Positions 31,063 through 39,470 of a stretch of 53,820 nt of DNA are shown here, piece after piece (within the stretch, counting starts at the first letter, position 1; every line of letters begins with the position of its first letter). The notes under the pieces are model-generated. The model was not told where the DNA came from and ran no database searches. It was given only the letters and a program-made list of their open reading frames with translations. Origin of the DNA: Azospirillum brasilense (GTDB taxonomy: Bacteria; Pseudomonadota; Alphaproteobacteria; Azospirillales; Azospirillaceae); NCBI RefSeq assembly GCF_008365405.1, contig NZ_QOKV01000031.1, forward strand, positions 1 through 53,820. The letters run 5' to 3'. The translations under genes were made by a program, and so were the position numbers.

Positions 31063-34000
31063 CTACAGGGTGATGAAGGCGATGTAGGAATCGTTGCCGG
31101 CCATGCCGGTGGTGACGGTCATCGCGCCCACCGACTTTCCGGTGAAGGTCATGCTGGCGTCGATGGTGCCGTTGCCGTCGATGTCACAGCGGACCGTGGC
31201 GCCCTTGTAGCCCTCGGCGCCGCCCATCTCCTCCCAGGTCAGCCGGGACTGGCCGGGCACGAAGCCCCAGAGGGTCGCCCACTCGCCGCGCTCCAGGTCG
31301 ACGATGGTGGACCAGGTGACCTCGCCCCCGCGGCCATCCACGAAGAAGGTGTCGTGGCCCGGCCCGCCGATCAGCCAGTTGGAGCCCGATCCGCCATCCA
31401 GCACGTCGTCGCCGGCGCCGCCCCAGGCCGCGTCGTTGCCGCCCATCAGATGGATGAAGTCGTTGCCGTCCGACCCGCCGACCACCTCGTCCTCGTCGGT
31501 GCCCAGGAAAGCCCATTGCAGGTTTGCCACCGGCCCCTCGTAGGCATAGGCGGGCACGGCCTGCTGCACCCCACCGACGGTCCGGCTGAAGGGAACGAAG
31601 GGCCGCTCCGGGGCGGCGTCGGGGAGCGGGGACGAGGCGGGCGGAGCGGCCGGCGACGTCGGCAGCGCGCCGCCGTCAGGCTCGAGGGCCGGCGGTGTGA
31701 CGGGGGTTCCGTTGTCGGGCACCGGCACCGGGGCGGGCGGCTGGTTGGTCTGGGGATCGGACGGGGGCAAGGGGGTGATGCCTCCGCCGCCTTGCTGCGG
31801 GGGCACCGTGCCGCCGGCGGAGACGATGCCCATCAGCGTCCAGGCGAGATCCTGGAGGCCGGCGGTGAGCGCCGGGGACAGCGGCAGCAGGCTGTAGTCG
31901 TGGTTGTAGGCGTCGGCGAACAGCGGGTCCCCGGTCCGGTCGGTCGTCCCGTAGGCGCCGACCTGGTGCAGGAAGTTGGCGTCGATGGCGTTCTGCCCGG
32001 CCGACAGGATCGTGACATAGCCGCCGAGCGGCGTCGTCCCCGACACGAGGTTGCCGGTGACCGTGTTGTTCGCCGGAATGCCTGCCGCGCCCGCCAGGGG
32101 AACCCATTCGATGCGGATGAAGCTTTCGCCGTTGGCGCCGAGCACACTGACGTTGTTGGTGACGCTGTTGTCGTGCCCGCCATGGATCATGACGGCGGCC
32201 CAGGCGGTGTCGCGCAGGAAGTTGTCCATCACCGTCACGCCGCTGGTCAGGTCGTCCAGATAGATGCCGTAGCCTTTGTAATCGCGCAGCCACTGGCCGG
32301 TGCTGGTGGTGGCGATGCCGCCGGTGTGCTCGACCCGGTTGCCTTCAATCCGCGTCCCGGTGCTCAGGTTCGATCGCCCGAGCAGCTCGATTCCGCCGGA
32401 ATCCGCCGTCTCCAATCCCGTGTTGCGGACGCGGTTGTAAAGGATGGCGTTGTTCAGGCTGATCGTCGCGGTGTCCCAGTTCTTGACCGAGATGCCGTAG
32501 CGGGAGCTGTGGTCGATGTCGTTGTGGGAGATCACCGTGTCGCTGATCCCCGACGCCATGATGCCGCCGGCGTATTTGCGCACCTCGCCGATGTGTTGGA
32601 TGCGGTTGCCGGTCACCGTGTTGCCGATCGACTGGCCGGTCAGCGCGATGCCGTTGATGCCGAGATGGTCCAGATAGTTGCCGCTGACCAGATTGCGGTC
32701 CGACCCCTGAGTCAGACGGATGCCGGTGCCGACGTTCACGAAGCTGTTGCCGGCGATGGTGTTGACGTCACCGTTGAGGATGTCGAGCGCGTTGCCGTCC
32801 GTCGTCGTGTTGGTGAAGGTCAGCCCCTGGATCGTCACCCCGTTGGCACCGTTCAGCCGCAGCAGCGTGCCGAGCCGGGCAACCTCCACCCCGGTCCCGG
32901 TGAAGTCCTCCCCCGCCTTGATGACCAGCCGTCCATCCGAGGCGCGGTAGGCGAACTCCCCGACCTGATCGACGTGGGTGCTGTTGCCCAGCAGCTTGAA
33001 GGTGGAGCCGTCGCGCATGGTGAAGGGCGCGTCGGAGGTGAAGGTCAGGGTGCGCGTCACCGTGTCGATTCCGGCGACGGTCAGGATCGCGTCCTGGAGC
33101 CGTTCGGTGTCGAAGACCTGGACCCGGCTGCCCGGCACCAGATCGGCGGTGGTGACGTCGCCCGCCCGGTAGCGCAGGGCGTTCCTGCTGGCGCCATAGG
33201 CGCTCGCGTCGGCGACGAACCAGCCGGTGGTCGGGTCCTCCGGGTCGTAGGCCCCCTTGGAGGCCAGCCGGTAGCGCACGCCGTCGACGGTGACGTCCAG
33301 ACCCGGCGCGGCGGACAGGGGCGCCGACCAGACGCCGTTGCCCTCGTAGGTGAAGCCGGTGACCCGCTCGCCCCCGCTGAGGACCGCCTGCTCGCCCGGA
33401 TAGCCGAGGATGCGGACCCCGCTGTCCGACGCGCCGAGGCCGAGCGTGCCCGTCGGATTGTAGGAGCCCTCGCGGACGTAGGTGGTCTTGACGGTGCCGG
33501 CGCGCATGGCCGCCTGCGCCCGCTCCAGGCTGGCGAAGGGGCCGTCGGTGCCCTCGGCGTTCGGTTCGGCCAGACGCCCGGACCAGCCGTCGTTGCCGGT
33601 CTTCGCCACGTAGAAGGCGTCGCCCTGCAGGGCCGCAGCGTCCGACGCGCCGCCCTGGAAGACCGGGGCGGCGACCGCCAGAGTGACGGAGCCGTCGTTG
33701 GACGGCGCGGGGGTGGCCATGGTCTTGCCGTTCACCGTCACGGTGCCGAGCGTCAGGTCTCCCACCGGCAGGATCCGCACCGTGTGGGCAACGGACGGGT
33801 CGAGGGTCACGCCGAAGGTGAAGCGCCCGGCGGTGCCGGACGTGACCTCCGCCTCCCCGGCCAGGGTGCCGTCCACCAGGACCTTGACGCGCACCGGCCC
33901 GGTGGCGGAAGCGCCGCGCGCCGCCTCGACGGTGATGGGGATGGGCCGGGTGATCACTTCCTCCGGCTTGGGCGGGGGGCGGACCAGCGGACCGCCGAAC

Positions 34001-34398
34001 ATCTCCTCCCCCAGACCGAAGGACAGCAGGCCGCCCCAGTAGAGCCCGACCTGGCCGGCGACCACGTCCTTTCCGTCCACCGCGCCCTTGTCGTAGGTGA
34101 CGCGTGGGTCGGTGGACGTGACCTCCTGCCCGTCGACGGTGATGGAGCCGACGAAGAGGTTGCGGTCCACCCCGTTCACCACCCCGTCGTTGTCGTACCA
34201 GATCGAAATCCGGTGGGCCTGATCGGGATCGAGCGTGGCGGTGAAGCGGTAGGGCGTGCTGGAGGTGGCGGCGACCCACGCTTCCCCGATCATCACGCCA
34301 TCGACCAGAAGCCGGAAATGCGGCGCTTGGCCGGCGGACACGCCCCAGGCGTTCACGACGATCGGGATGTCGATGGCCCGTTGCGGGGACGTGGACAT
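31063..34398 (-). CDS. Large secreted protein: carbohydrate-binding-like domains, right-handed beta-helix, RTX calcium repeats
   Basis: About 1111 aa without a Sec signal peptide. Residues ~5-110 and ~150-245 hold two related beta-sandwich domains (FRLLVDGVMIGEAWV and RVKVLVDGTLAGEAEV) like Ca-dependent carbohydrate-binding modules. After DAFYVAKTGNDGWSGRL comes a long parallel beta-helix (GVTIQGLTFTNTT, NLVSGNYLDHLGINGIALTG and many similar rungs). A Pro-rich linker is followed by RTX nonapeptides (GGNDAAWGGAGDDVLDGGSG) and a C-terminal segment ending YIAFITL. This suggests type I secretion and binding or modification of an exopolysaccharide (C5-epimerase or lyase-like). No adjacent type I secretion genes. 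The ATG at 34479 is an alternative start. Confidence 0.85.
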   Translation of the reverse strand: MSTSPQRAIDIPIVVNAWGVSAGQAPHFRLLVDGVMIGEAWVAATSSTPYRFTATLDPDQAHRISIWYDNDGVVNGVDRNLFVGSITVDGQEVTSTDPRVTYDKGAVDGKDVVAGQVGLYWGGLLSFGLGEEMFGGPLVRPPPKPEEVITRPIPITVEAARGASATGPVRVKVLVDGTLAGEAEVTSGTAGRFTFGVTLDPSVAHTVRILPVGDLTLGTVTVNGKTMATPAPSNDGSVTLAVAAPVFQGGASDAAALQGDAFYVAKTGNDGWSGRLAEPNAEGTDGPFASLERAQAAMRAGTVKTTYVREGSYNPTGTLGLGASDSGVRILGYPGEQAVLSGGERVTGFTYEGNGVWSAPLSAAPGLDVTVDGVRYRLASKGAYDPEDPTTGWFVADASAYGASRNALRYRAGDVTTADLVPGSRVQVFDTERLQDAILTVAGIDTVTRTLTFTSDAPFTMRDGSTFKLLGNSTHVDQVGEFAYRASDGRLVIKAGEDFTGTGVEVARLGTLLRLNGANGVTIQGLTFTNTTTDGNALDILNGDVNTIAGNSFVNVGTGIRLTQGSDRNLVSGNYLDHLGINGIALTGQSIGNTVTGNRIQHIGEVRKYAGGIMASGISDTVISHNDIDHSSRYGISVKNWDTATISLNNAILYNRVRNTGLETADSGGIELLGRSNLSTGTRIEGNRVEHTGGIATTSTGQWLRDYKGYGIYLDDLTSGVTVMDNFLRDTAWAAVMIHGGHDNSVTNNVSVLGANGESFIRIEWVPLAGAAGIPANNTVTGNLVSGTTPLGGYVTILSAGQNAIDANFLHQVGAYGTTDRTGDPLFADAYNHDYSLLPLSPALTAGLQDLAWTLMGIVSAGGTVPPQQGGGGITPLPPSDPQTNQPPAPVPVPDNGTPVTPPALEPDGGALPTSPAAPPASSPLPDAAPERPFVPFSRTVGGVQQAVPAYAYEGPVANLQWAFLGTDEDEVVGGSDGNDFIHLMGGNDAAWGGAGDDVLDGGSGSNWLIGGPGHDTFFVDGRGGEVTWSTIVDLERGEWATLWGFVPGQSRLTWEEMGGAEGYKGATVRCDIDGNGTIDASMTFTGKSVGAMTVTTGMAGNDSYIAFITL

Positions 34399-34595
34399 GC
34401 GGGACCCTGGAGCCTTGCGGGCGGGAGTCCGCCCGTCCCGAGGGTTGCGGAATGCTCCCTCGCGTCCCGAAACTGACATACCACTATCGATTGGGGTGTG
34501 ACATTGGTCCCAGAATGGCCACAGGAGGACCACTGGTCACAAACATACGGGATGAACCGGTTTTGGGGGCGTGTGGGTGGTGTGTTTGCCTTCGG

Positions 34596-35324
34596 CTAGG
34601 TGATGCTGTGGCCGATGATCACGCTGGCCGCAGCCGCAAGGCTTTCCGGAGTGCCGATATCGATGAAGCGCGCTTGGATGACATGCGCGTTGAGCGTTCC
34701 GGAAGGAACGACCTCCAGCACGTCGCGCTCGAGCGAGATGGCGCCGGTCGCGGGAATCCGGTCGAGGAAGGTGGTGGACAGCAAATACATCCCGGCATTG
34801 ATCGTGCCGCTGCCCGGAGCCTTTTCGACAAAGCGGCGAATCCGGCCATCCGGCCCAATCTCCACGCGGCCGAAACGGGACGCATCCGGTACTTCCACGC
34901 ACAGGACTGACGCCTCGGCTTCCGATCGGCGGTGCGCCTCGACGAAGGCGCGCAGGTCGACGTCGGTGAAGGTATCACCGTTCACCACCAGCACAGTGTC
35001 GGATCGCAGGGCGTCCCGTGCATGGCGTAGCGCCCCGGCGGTGCCCAGGGGCTGTGGCTCGATACGGCAGACCAAGTCCAGGGCGTCATGCCTTTCTTTC
35101 CGCTCCAGCCACATGGTTACTCGGTCGGCGAGATAGCCGAGGCACAGCACCACGCGCTGCGCACCGCAGGCGGCGAACTGGTCGAGCAGATGCCCAAGGA
35201 ACGCCCGCCCGGCGATGGGAGCCAGGACCTTTGGCGTGTCGCCCAGCACACCACGGATGCGCGTGCCCAGCCCGCCTGCGAGAACCGCGACGTCGATGTT
35301 CGCCAGAAGCCTGTCGGCCTGCAT
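34596..35324 (-). CDS. Sugar-1-phosphate nucleotidylyltransferase, HddC-like (D-glycero-D-manno-heptose 1-phosphate guanylyltransferase)
   Basis: 242 aa. N-terminal nucleotide-binding motif VAVLAGGLGTRIRGVLGDTP with PK following. The Mg-binding region is VNGDTFTDVDL, and EKAPGSGTINAGMYLLS is the usual sugar-binding stretch. The size and motifs fit HddC/RmlA-short enzymes. The assignment to heptose is supported by the HddA-like kinase two genes upstream; mannose or glucose 1-phosphate is possible. ATG at 35324 has GGGAGAAA upstream. Last gene of the minus-strand half of the glycan island, 46 nt after the epimerase gene. Confidence 0.82.
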   Translation of the reverse strand: MQADRLLANIDVAVLAGGLGTRIRGVLGDTPKVLAPIAGRAFLGHLLDQFAACGAQRVVLCLGYLADRVTMWLERKERHDALDLVCRIEPQPLGTAGALRHARDALRSDTVLVVNGDTFTDVDLRAFVEAHRRSEAEASVLCVEVPDASRFGRVEIGPDGRIRRFVEKAPGSGTINAGMYLLSTTFLDRIPATGAISLERDVLEVVPSGTLNAHVIQARFIDIGTPESLAAAASVIIGHSIT

Positions 35325-35370
35325 TGCCGGTTTCTCCCTCAATCTCTCGTCCGTAGCGCGGTTTGAGGGA

Positions 35371-36303
35371 TCACACGTTGCTGTGAATCCCGTTACGCAG
35401 CATGCGGTATCCCTTGATCAACTCCCGAATGCCGTCATCCAAGGAGTGGGCCGGCCTGTACCCGGTCGCTTCAATTCGTTCGTTGGAAACGATGTAATCG
35501 CGTTTGTCCGGATCTTCGCCGATCGGGGCTTCCAGAAAGACGAACTTGGGAAGATGCTCGCGGATCTTCTCGCACAATTCCCATTTCGACAGATTGGCAT
35601 CTGACAGGCCGACGTTGTAGGGCCGATCCTTCATGGTTTCGAAATTCGCCAGTCCATGTAGGAAGGCGCGGGCAACATCCCGGATGTGAATGTAATTGCG
35701 TTTGAAATGGGGCTCGAACAGAACGACAGCGCGATCATAGACCGCGCGGTAGACGAAGTCGTTGACCAGCAGGTCGACGCGCATGCGTGGGGCCATGCCG
35801 AACACGGTCGCCAACCGGAAGGAGATGCTGTTGCCGCGCGCCAGAACGGCCTCTTCGGCTTCGACCTTGGTGCGGCCGTAAAGCGAGATCGGGCGCAACG
35901 GCGATTCTTCTGTGCAGTGTTTGCCCGCCTCACCGATGCCATAGCCGGAGTTGGTCACCGGCATGATCACCTTTTGGTTGCTGGACAGCAGACGCAGCAG
36001 CGTGAGGACGGCGTCACGGTTGGTGGTCGCGGCGGCGATGCGGTCGGCGTCGCACATCGGTGCGCCGACCAGTGCGGCGAGGGGGATGACCAAGTCGGCG
36101 GACTTGACCAGCGGCTTCAGCGTATTCTCGTCCCGGGCGTCGCCGCGCACGATGTCGAAGTTCGGGTTCGCACAGAGGTGAGCGAGCGAAATCTGCCGGA
36201 ACATGAAGCTGTCGAGGATCGTTACCGTGTGTCCGGCGTCCAGCAGCGCCGGCGCCAGGATCGAGCCGATGTAGCCGGCACCGCCCGTGATCAGAATGTT
36301 CAT
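35371..36303 (-). CDS. NAD-dependent epimerase/dehydratase acting on a nucleotide sugar
   Basis: 310 aa, extended SDR fold. NAD loop TGGAGYIGS at residues 6-14 and catalytic Y142-xxx-K146 (YGRTK), with VTNSGYG supplying the Ser/Thr. The HFKRNYIHIRDVARAF motif is typical of sugar-nucleotide SDRs. In a heptose cluster this position corresponds to the Campylobacter Cj1427-like enzyme that oxidises C4 of GDP-heptose, but other epimerases are equally possible. ATG at 36303 with GGGGGAAGG just upstream. Cytosolic. Confidence 0.82.
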   Translation of the reverse strand: MNILITGGAGYIGSILAPALLDAGHTVTILDSFMFRQISLAHLCANPNFDIVRGDARDENTLKPLVKSADLVIPLAALVGAPMCDADRIAAATTNRDAVLTLLRLLSSNQKVIMPVTNSGYGIGEAGKHCTEESPLRPISLYGRTKVEAEEAVLARGNSISFRLATVFGMAPRMRVDLLVNDFVYRAVYDRAVVLFEPHFKRNYIHIRDVARAFLHGLANFETMKDRPYNVGLSDANLSKWELCEKIREHLPKFVFLEAPIGEDPDKRDYIVSNERIEATGYRPAHSLDDGIRELIKGYRMLRNGIHSNV

Positions 36304-36607
36304 ACCTTCCCCCATGCTTCTCTTCATGCACATCGGTGGACAGACTTCGGCGCTGCGGGTGGGCGCGGTGGCCGGGGTGAGACGTCGTGTCGGCTACCCG
36401 CCATCCAGGGCTAAGCCATGGATGGTATGAGCGCTTACGAACCAGGCCGGGAATGCCAAGCACCGAGCGTTTATAACCGTCCGGATCTTGAGGACAGCCG
36501 TATATAATCCCCGACGCAAAGGCCAGGAATTTCCTCAATCGGTCCTGGCTCGACAAGGCGGCTTGCTCCGCATTTCCAGATACGGCCCACACTCCTGCCC
36601 GTGAGAA

Positions 36608-36669
36608 CTGCCGCAACCCGGCAAAATTTGCCGGGTTGCGGCAAAATTTGCCGGGTTGCGGCAGTTTTT
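36608..36669. terminator. Triple repeat forming alternative hairpins, terminator after the Nudix gene
   Basis: A ~16-nt element CTGCCGCAACCCGGCAAA occurs once inverted and twice direct (GCCGGGTTGCGGC at ~36629-36642 and 36650-36663). The first arm can pair with either copy, giving mutually exclusive perfect stems, and TTTTT follows on the plus strand. On the minus strand it is positioned after the Nudix gene (ends 36723). The rest of 36316-36722 shows no gene. Confidence 0.6.
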
Positions 36670-36722
36670 GCCCACGGCGATTATGGGAGTGTTGCGTTGG
36701 CCAGAAGCGCACAAAGCGGCCG

Positions 36723-37307
36723 TCACCCGTGCGACAGGTGACGCGCGTAACGGTACAGGGCGAGCGCCGTTGATGCATCCTCGATCCCCGAGCGGTCGGC
36801 GAGGGCCAACGCCTCGTCCAAAGCAAACCACTCAATCTGCCCAAGCCCCATTTCGCTCATGTCGCGCTCCTGGACATGACGGCAGTCCACGGCCGCGAAC
36901 AAGGCTCCCCGGGCTCGGATGGTGGAGTTTTCCGGTGTGTAGAAGCCAAGCGGGACAAGCCCGCCGTCGGAGCAGGACAACCCGGTCTCCTCGGTCAGCT
37001 CACGGCGGGCGGCCACGTCTGGGGCCTCGCCGGGGTCGACAAATCCGCGTGGGATTTCCCAATTCCAGCGCTCGGTTCCCAGGCGGTAGACGCGCATGAG
37101 AAGAACGCGGCCATCCACGACCGGCAGCACCGACACGCCCGTCAGCATGTCCAGATGGTCGCCGTGCGGCACCAGCAGCAGATAGTCTTCGACCTGCGTT
37201 CCGTTGTTGCCCACAATGTTGTCGAAGCATCCGAGCCAAACCGTGTTGCGGAAACCAATTCGGCGGCTGCGGCGGACAAAAGGCGGCTGTTCGTCGTCAA
37301 CGGGCAT
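36723..37307 (-). CDS. Nudix hydrolase, NDP-sugar pyrophosphatase-like
   Basis: 194 aa. The Nudix box is GFVDPGEAPDVAARRELTEE followed by TGL. The upstream segments VLPVVDGRVLLMRVYRLGTE and RWNWEIPRG and the downstream GFYTPENSTIRARGALFAAV match ADP-sugar/GDP-sugar pyrophosphatases. It lies 31 nt after the HddA-like kinase, so a role in controlling the GDP-heptose or a related nucleotide-sugar pool is plausible. The ATG at 37307 with GAGG upstream is preferred over a TTG at 37352 that would overlap the kinase gene. Different from the Nudix gene at 23986. Confidence 0.85.
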   Translation of the reverse strand: MPVDDEQPPFVRRSRRIGFRNTVWLGCFDNIVGNNGTQVEDYLLLVPHGDHLDMLTGVSVLPVVDGRVLLMRVYRLGTERWNWEIPRGFVDPGEAPDVAARRELTEETGLSCSDGGLVPLGFYTPENSTIRARGALFAAVDCRHVQERDMSEMGLGQIEWFALDEALALADRSGIEDASTALALYRYARHLSHG

Positions 37308-37338
37308 GAAACCTCGACGGTTTATGACGGTCGGCCGA

Positions 37339-38382
37339 TCAGGTGGCTTCAACGGGTTCGCGGGACCAAGCTGGCGTCAGTGCGGGGGTCGGCAGCGCTT
37401 CCGACGGGCTGTAGAAGATCAGCTGCGCGCCACTTTCCTCAAAGCGGAAAGGCACATGCTGCAGGCCGGCAAGCGCGGCCCGGATCCGGGGCTGAGCCTC
37501 GGGCGGCGCGAAGACCAGGAAGAAGCCACCGCCCCCGGCACCCAGGAGTTTGCCGCCCAGCGCGCCATTCTTCCGCGCCCGCTCGTACAGCTCGTCGATG
37601 AAGCTGGTTGAAATGTGCGAGGACAGGGAGCGTTTCAGCGTCCAGGACTCGTGCAGCAGGCATCCGATGTCCTCGATGCTTCCGTTTCCGACCAGGATGC
37701 CGAGCGCGTCGTCGACCATCTGGCGCATGGCCAGCAGCTCTCCCTGCCGGTTGGGGATGTTCTGGATTTGGTGGGCCGCAATCTCCGAAGCCGTCCGGGA
37801 AATCCCCGTATAGAACAGCATCAGGTGTTTCTCGAATTCGTTCCTGCGCGCGAGCGTGAGGGGAACGGGGCGAACGGTGAAGTTGTCGGCGGAGAAGGTC
37901 ACATGCTTCAGCCCGCCGAAGGCGGCCAGGATCTGGTCCTGCGACCCTACGTTTTCCTTGATGACATTCTGTTCCAGATGAATGGCCAGTTCCGCCAGGC
38001 TGCGTTGGTCGGACATCTGCCCTTTCAGGGCGCGCAGGGCGTGCAGAAGCCCGACGGTGAAGGACGAGCTTGACCCGAGCCCCGTCCTTGCCGGCAAATC
38101 CGCGTTGTGGACCAGTTCGATACCATCCGTGATGCCCATGTAGCGCAGGCAGGAGCGCACCGAGGGATGCTCGATCTCGTCGATGCACTTGGTCAGTTCG
38201 ATGCGGGAATAAACGATGCGGTACTTTTGGTCAAAGAACGGCGGAAGATAACGGCAAGACAGGTAACAATATTTATCGATAGACGTTGCCAGGACGGCGC
38301 CGCCATGCTCCCTGAACCAAGACGGGTAATCAGTGCCCCCACCGAAGAAAGAAATCCGAAAAGGGGTGCGGGCGATAATCAT
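37339..38382 (-). CDS. GHMP-family sugar kinase, HddA-like (D-glycero-D-manno-heptose 7-phosphate 1-kinase)
   Basis: 347 aa. Start IIARTPFRISFFGGGTDYPS is the signature of HddA-type kinases. The ATP loop PARTGLGSSSS lies at residues ~97-107 and GGKLLGAGGGGFFLVF is the third GHMP motif. HddA adds phosphate to C1 of heptose 7-phosphate in GDP-D-manno-heptose synthesis. AGGAG precedes the ATG at 38382. First gene of the minus-strand half of the island, directly behind a sigma-54 promoter. No gmhA or gmhB lies in the window. Related kinases acting on other sugar phosphates cannot be excluded. Confidence 0.86.
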   Translation of the reverse strand: MIIARTPFRISFFGGGTDYPSWFREHGGAVLATSIDKYCYLSCRYLPPFFDQKYRIVYSRIELTKCIDEIEHPSVRSCLRYMGITDGIELVHNADLPARTGLGSSSSFTVGLLHALRALKGQMSDQRSLAELAIHLEQNVIKENVGSQDQILAAFGGLKHVTFSADNFTVRPVPLTLARRNEFEKHLMLFYTGISRTASEIAAHQIQNIPNRQGELLAMRQMVDDALGILVGNGSIEDIGCLLHESWTLKRSLSSHISTSFIDELYERARKNGALGGKLLGAGGGGFFLVFAPPEAQPRIRAALAGLQHVPFRFEESGAQLIFYSPSEALPTPALTPAWSREPVEAT

Positions 38383-38481
38383 CGTTTTTCTCCTGGAACC
38401 TGGCCGATCGGACGAAGCGGGGTCTTGTCCATTCGCGTCGCCTTCTGCCGAGCGCCACCGTTTCAAGTCACCCGCGGTTGA

Positions 38482-38497
38482 TGCAATCGTTGCGCCA
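38482..38497 (-). promoter_or_regulatory. Sigma-54 promoter toward the HddA-like kinase
   Basis: TGGCGCAACGATTGCA on the minus strand, with exact GG-N10-GC spacing and a consensus -12 TTGCA. The predicted leader to the ATG at 38382 is ~90 nt. Confidence 0.7.
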
Positions 38498-38506
38498 CCT
38501 ATAAAC

Positions 38507-38522
38507 TGGCTTAGGAATTGCA
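38507..38522 (+). promoter_or_regulatory. Sigma-54 promoter toward the split transketolase operon
   Basis: TGGCTTAGGAATTGCA on the plus strand, again with exact spacing. It is back-to-back with the minus-strand element, with only 9 bp between them. Predicted leader ~95 nt. Confidence 0.65.
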
Positions 38523-38627
38523 TGTCTTGAAGCCGGCCGCTTAAGATTGCCGCGCAATGGTAACCTATGGTTAACTTTGCAGTGACAATCCTCCCTCACC
38601 AAACGCCGCCCCTAAGTCTGCGCCGGA

Positions 38628-39470
38628 ATGCAAAGCATGACAAATAATATCGATGACCTTCAGAATAAGGTCAAGCATCTTCGTCGCAAGGTCCTGGAAA
38701 TGTGTTACGCTCATGGCGGTCATATTTCCACATGTTATTCCTGCGCAGAAATTTTAGTTGCCTTGTATTATGGTGGAGTGCTGAGAGTAGATTCCAAGAA
38801 CCCTAACTGGGCCGACCGCGACCGTTTCATCCTGAGCAAGGGGCATGGGGAAACGATTATGTACGCGCTGCTGGCTGATCTTGGTTTCTTCCCGGAGGAA
38901 TGGACGCGGACCGCCTACCGCGCCGGCTCGTGCCGGCTCGGGGGCCATGTCGACCACAAGATTCCCGGCATCGAGGCGACGGCGGGGGCGCTCGGGCACG
39001 GGCTCGGCATCGGCTGCGGCATGGCGTTGGCGGCCAAGATGGACGGGCTGCCGAACCTCCACGTCGTTCTGCTCGGCGATGCCGAATGCTCCGAAGGCTC
39101 CGTGTGGGAGGCCGCCATGTTCGCGGCCCAGCACAAGTTGGGGCAGCTGGTGGCCATCATCGACCGCAACGGCATCGGCTCGCTCGACTATACCGAGAAC
39201 TACATCGCCCTTGAGCCCTTTGCCGACAAATGGCGCAGCTTCGGCTGGGATGTCGTCACCGTGGAGGACGGCCACGACTTCGCCTCCTTGCTGGAGGCTT
39301 TGCCGCAGTCCCGCCCGCGGGTTTCGGACCGGCCGCTCGCCGTGATCGCCAAAACGGTCAAGGGCAAAGGCGTTTCCTTGTTTGAAAACGATCCGATCTG
39401 GCACGTCCGGCCAGTGACGTCCGACATCATTGAGCAGGCGCGCGCCGAGTTGCTGGAGCAAGACGCATGA
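38628..39470 (+). CDS. Transketolase, N-terminal (TPP-binding) subunit
   Basis: 280 aa, equal to the first domain of transketolase. GGHISTCYSCAEILVALYYG and LSKGHGETIMYALLADLGFF supply conserved His residues; GHGLGIGCGMALAAKM and the TPP/Mg motif GDAECSEGSVWEAA...IDRN follow. The separate C-terminal partner overlaps by 4 nt (ATGA). Split transketolases in glycan clusters move two-carbon units onto or between sugars; the real substrate is unknown. It heads the seven-gene plus-strand operon. A second ATG three codons later is possible. Confidence 0.92.
   Translation: MQSMTNNIDDLQNKVKHLRRKVLEMCYAHGGHISTCYSCAEILVALYYGGVLRVDSKNPNWADRDRFILSKGHGETIMYALLADLGFFPEEWTRTAYRAGSCRLGGHVDHKIPGIEATAGALGHGLGIGCGMALAAKMDGLPNLHVVLLGDAECSEGSVWEAAMFAAQHKLGQLVAIIDRNGIGSLDYTENYIALEPFADKWRSFGWDVVTVEDGHDFASLLEALPQSRPRVSDRPLAVIAKTVKGKGVSLFENDPIWHVRPVTSDIIEQARAELLEQDA

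Noticed and set aside
31354..34476. 1040-aa open frame on the plus strand
   Set aside because: Shadow of the RTX beta-helix gene on the other strand; its translation is repetitive and Arg/Gly/Asp-rich without domain motifs.
36608..36669. Short CRISPR-like array
   Set aside because: Only three arms with no unique spacers and one is inverted; it is a hairpin structure.
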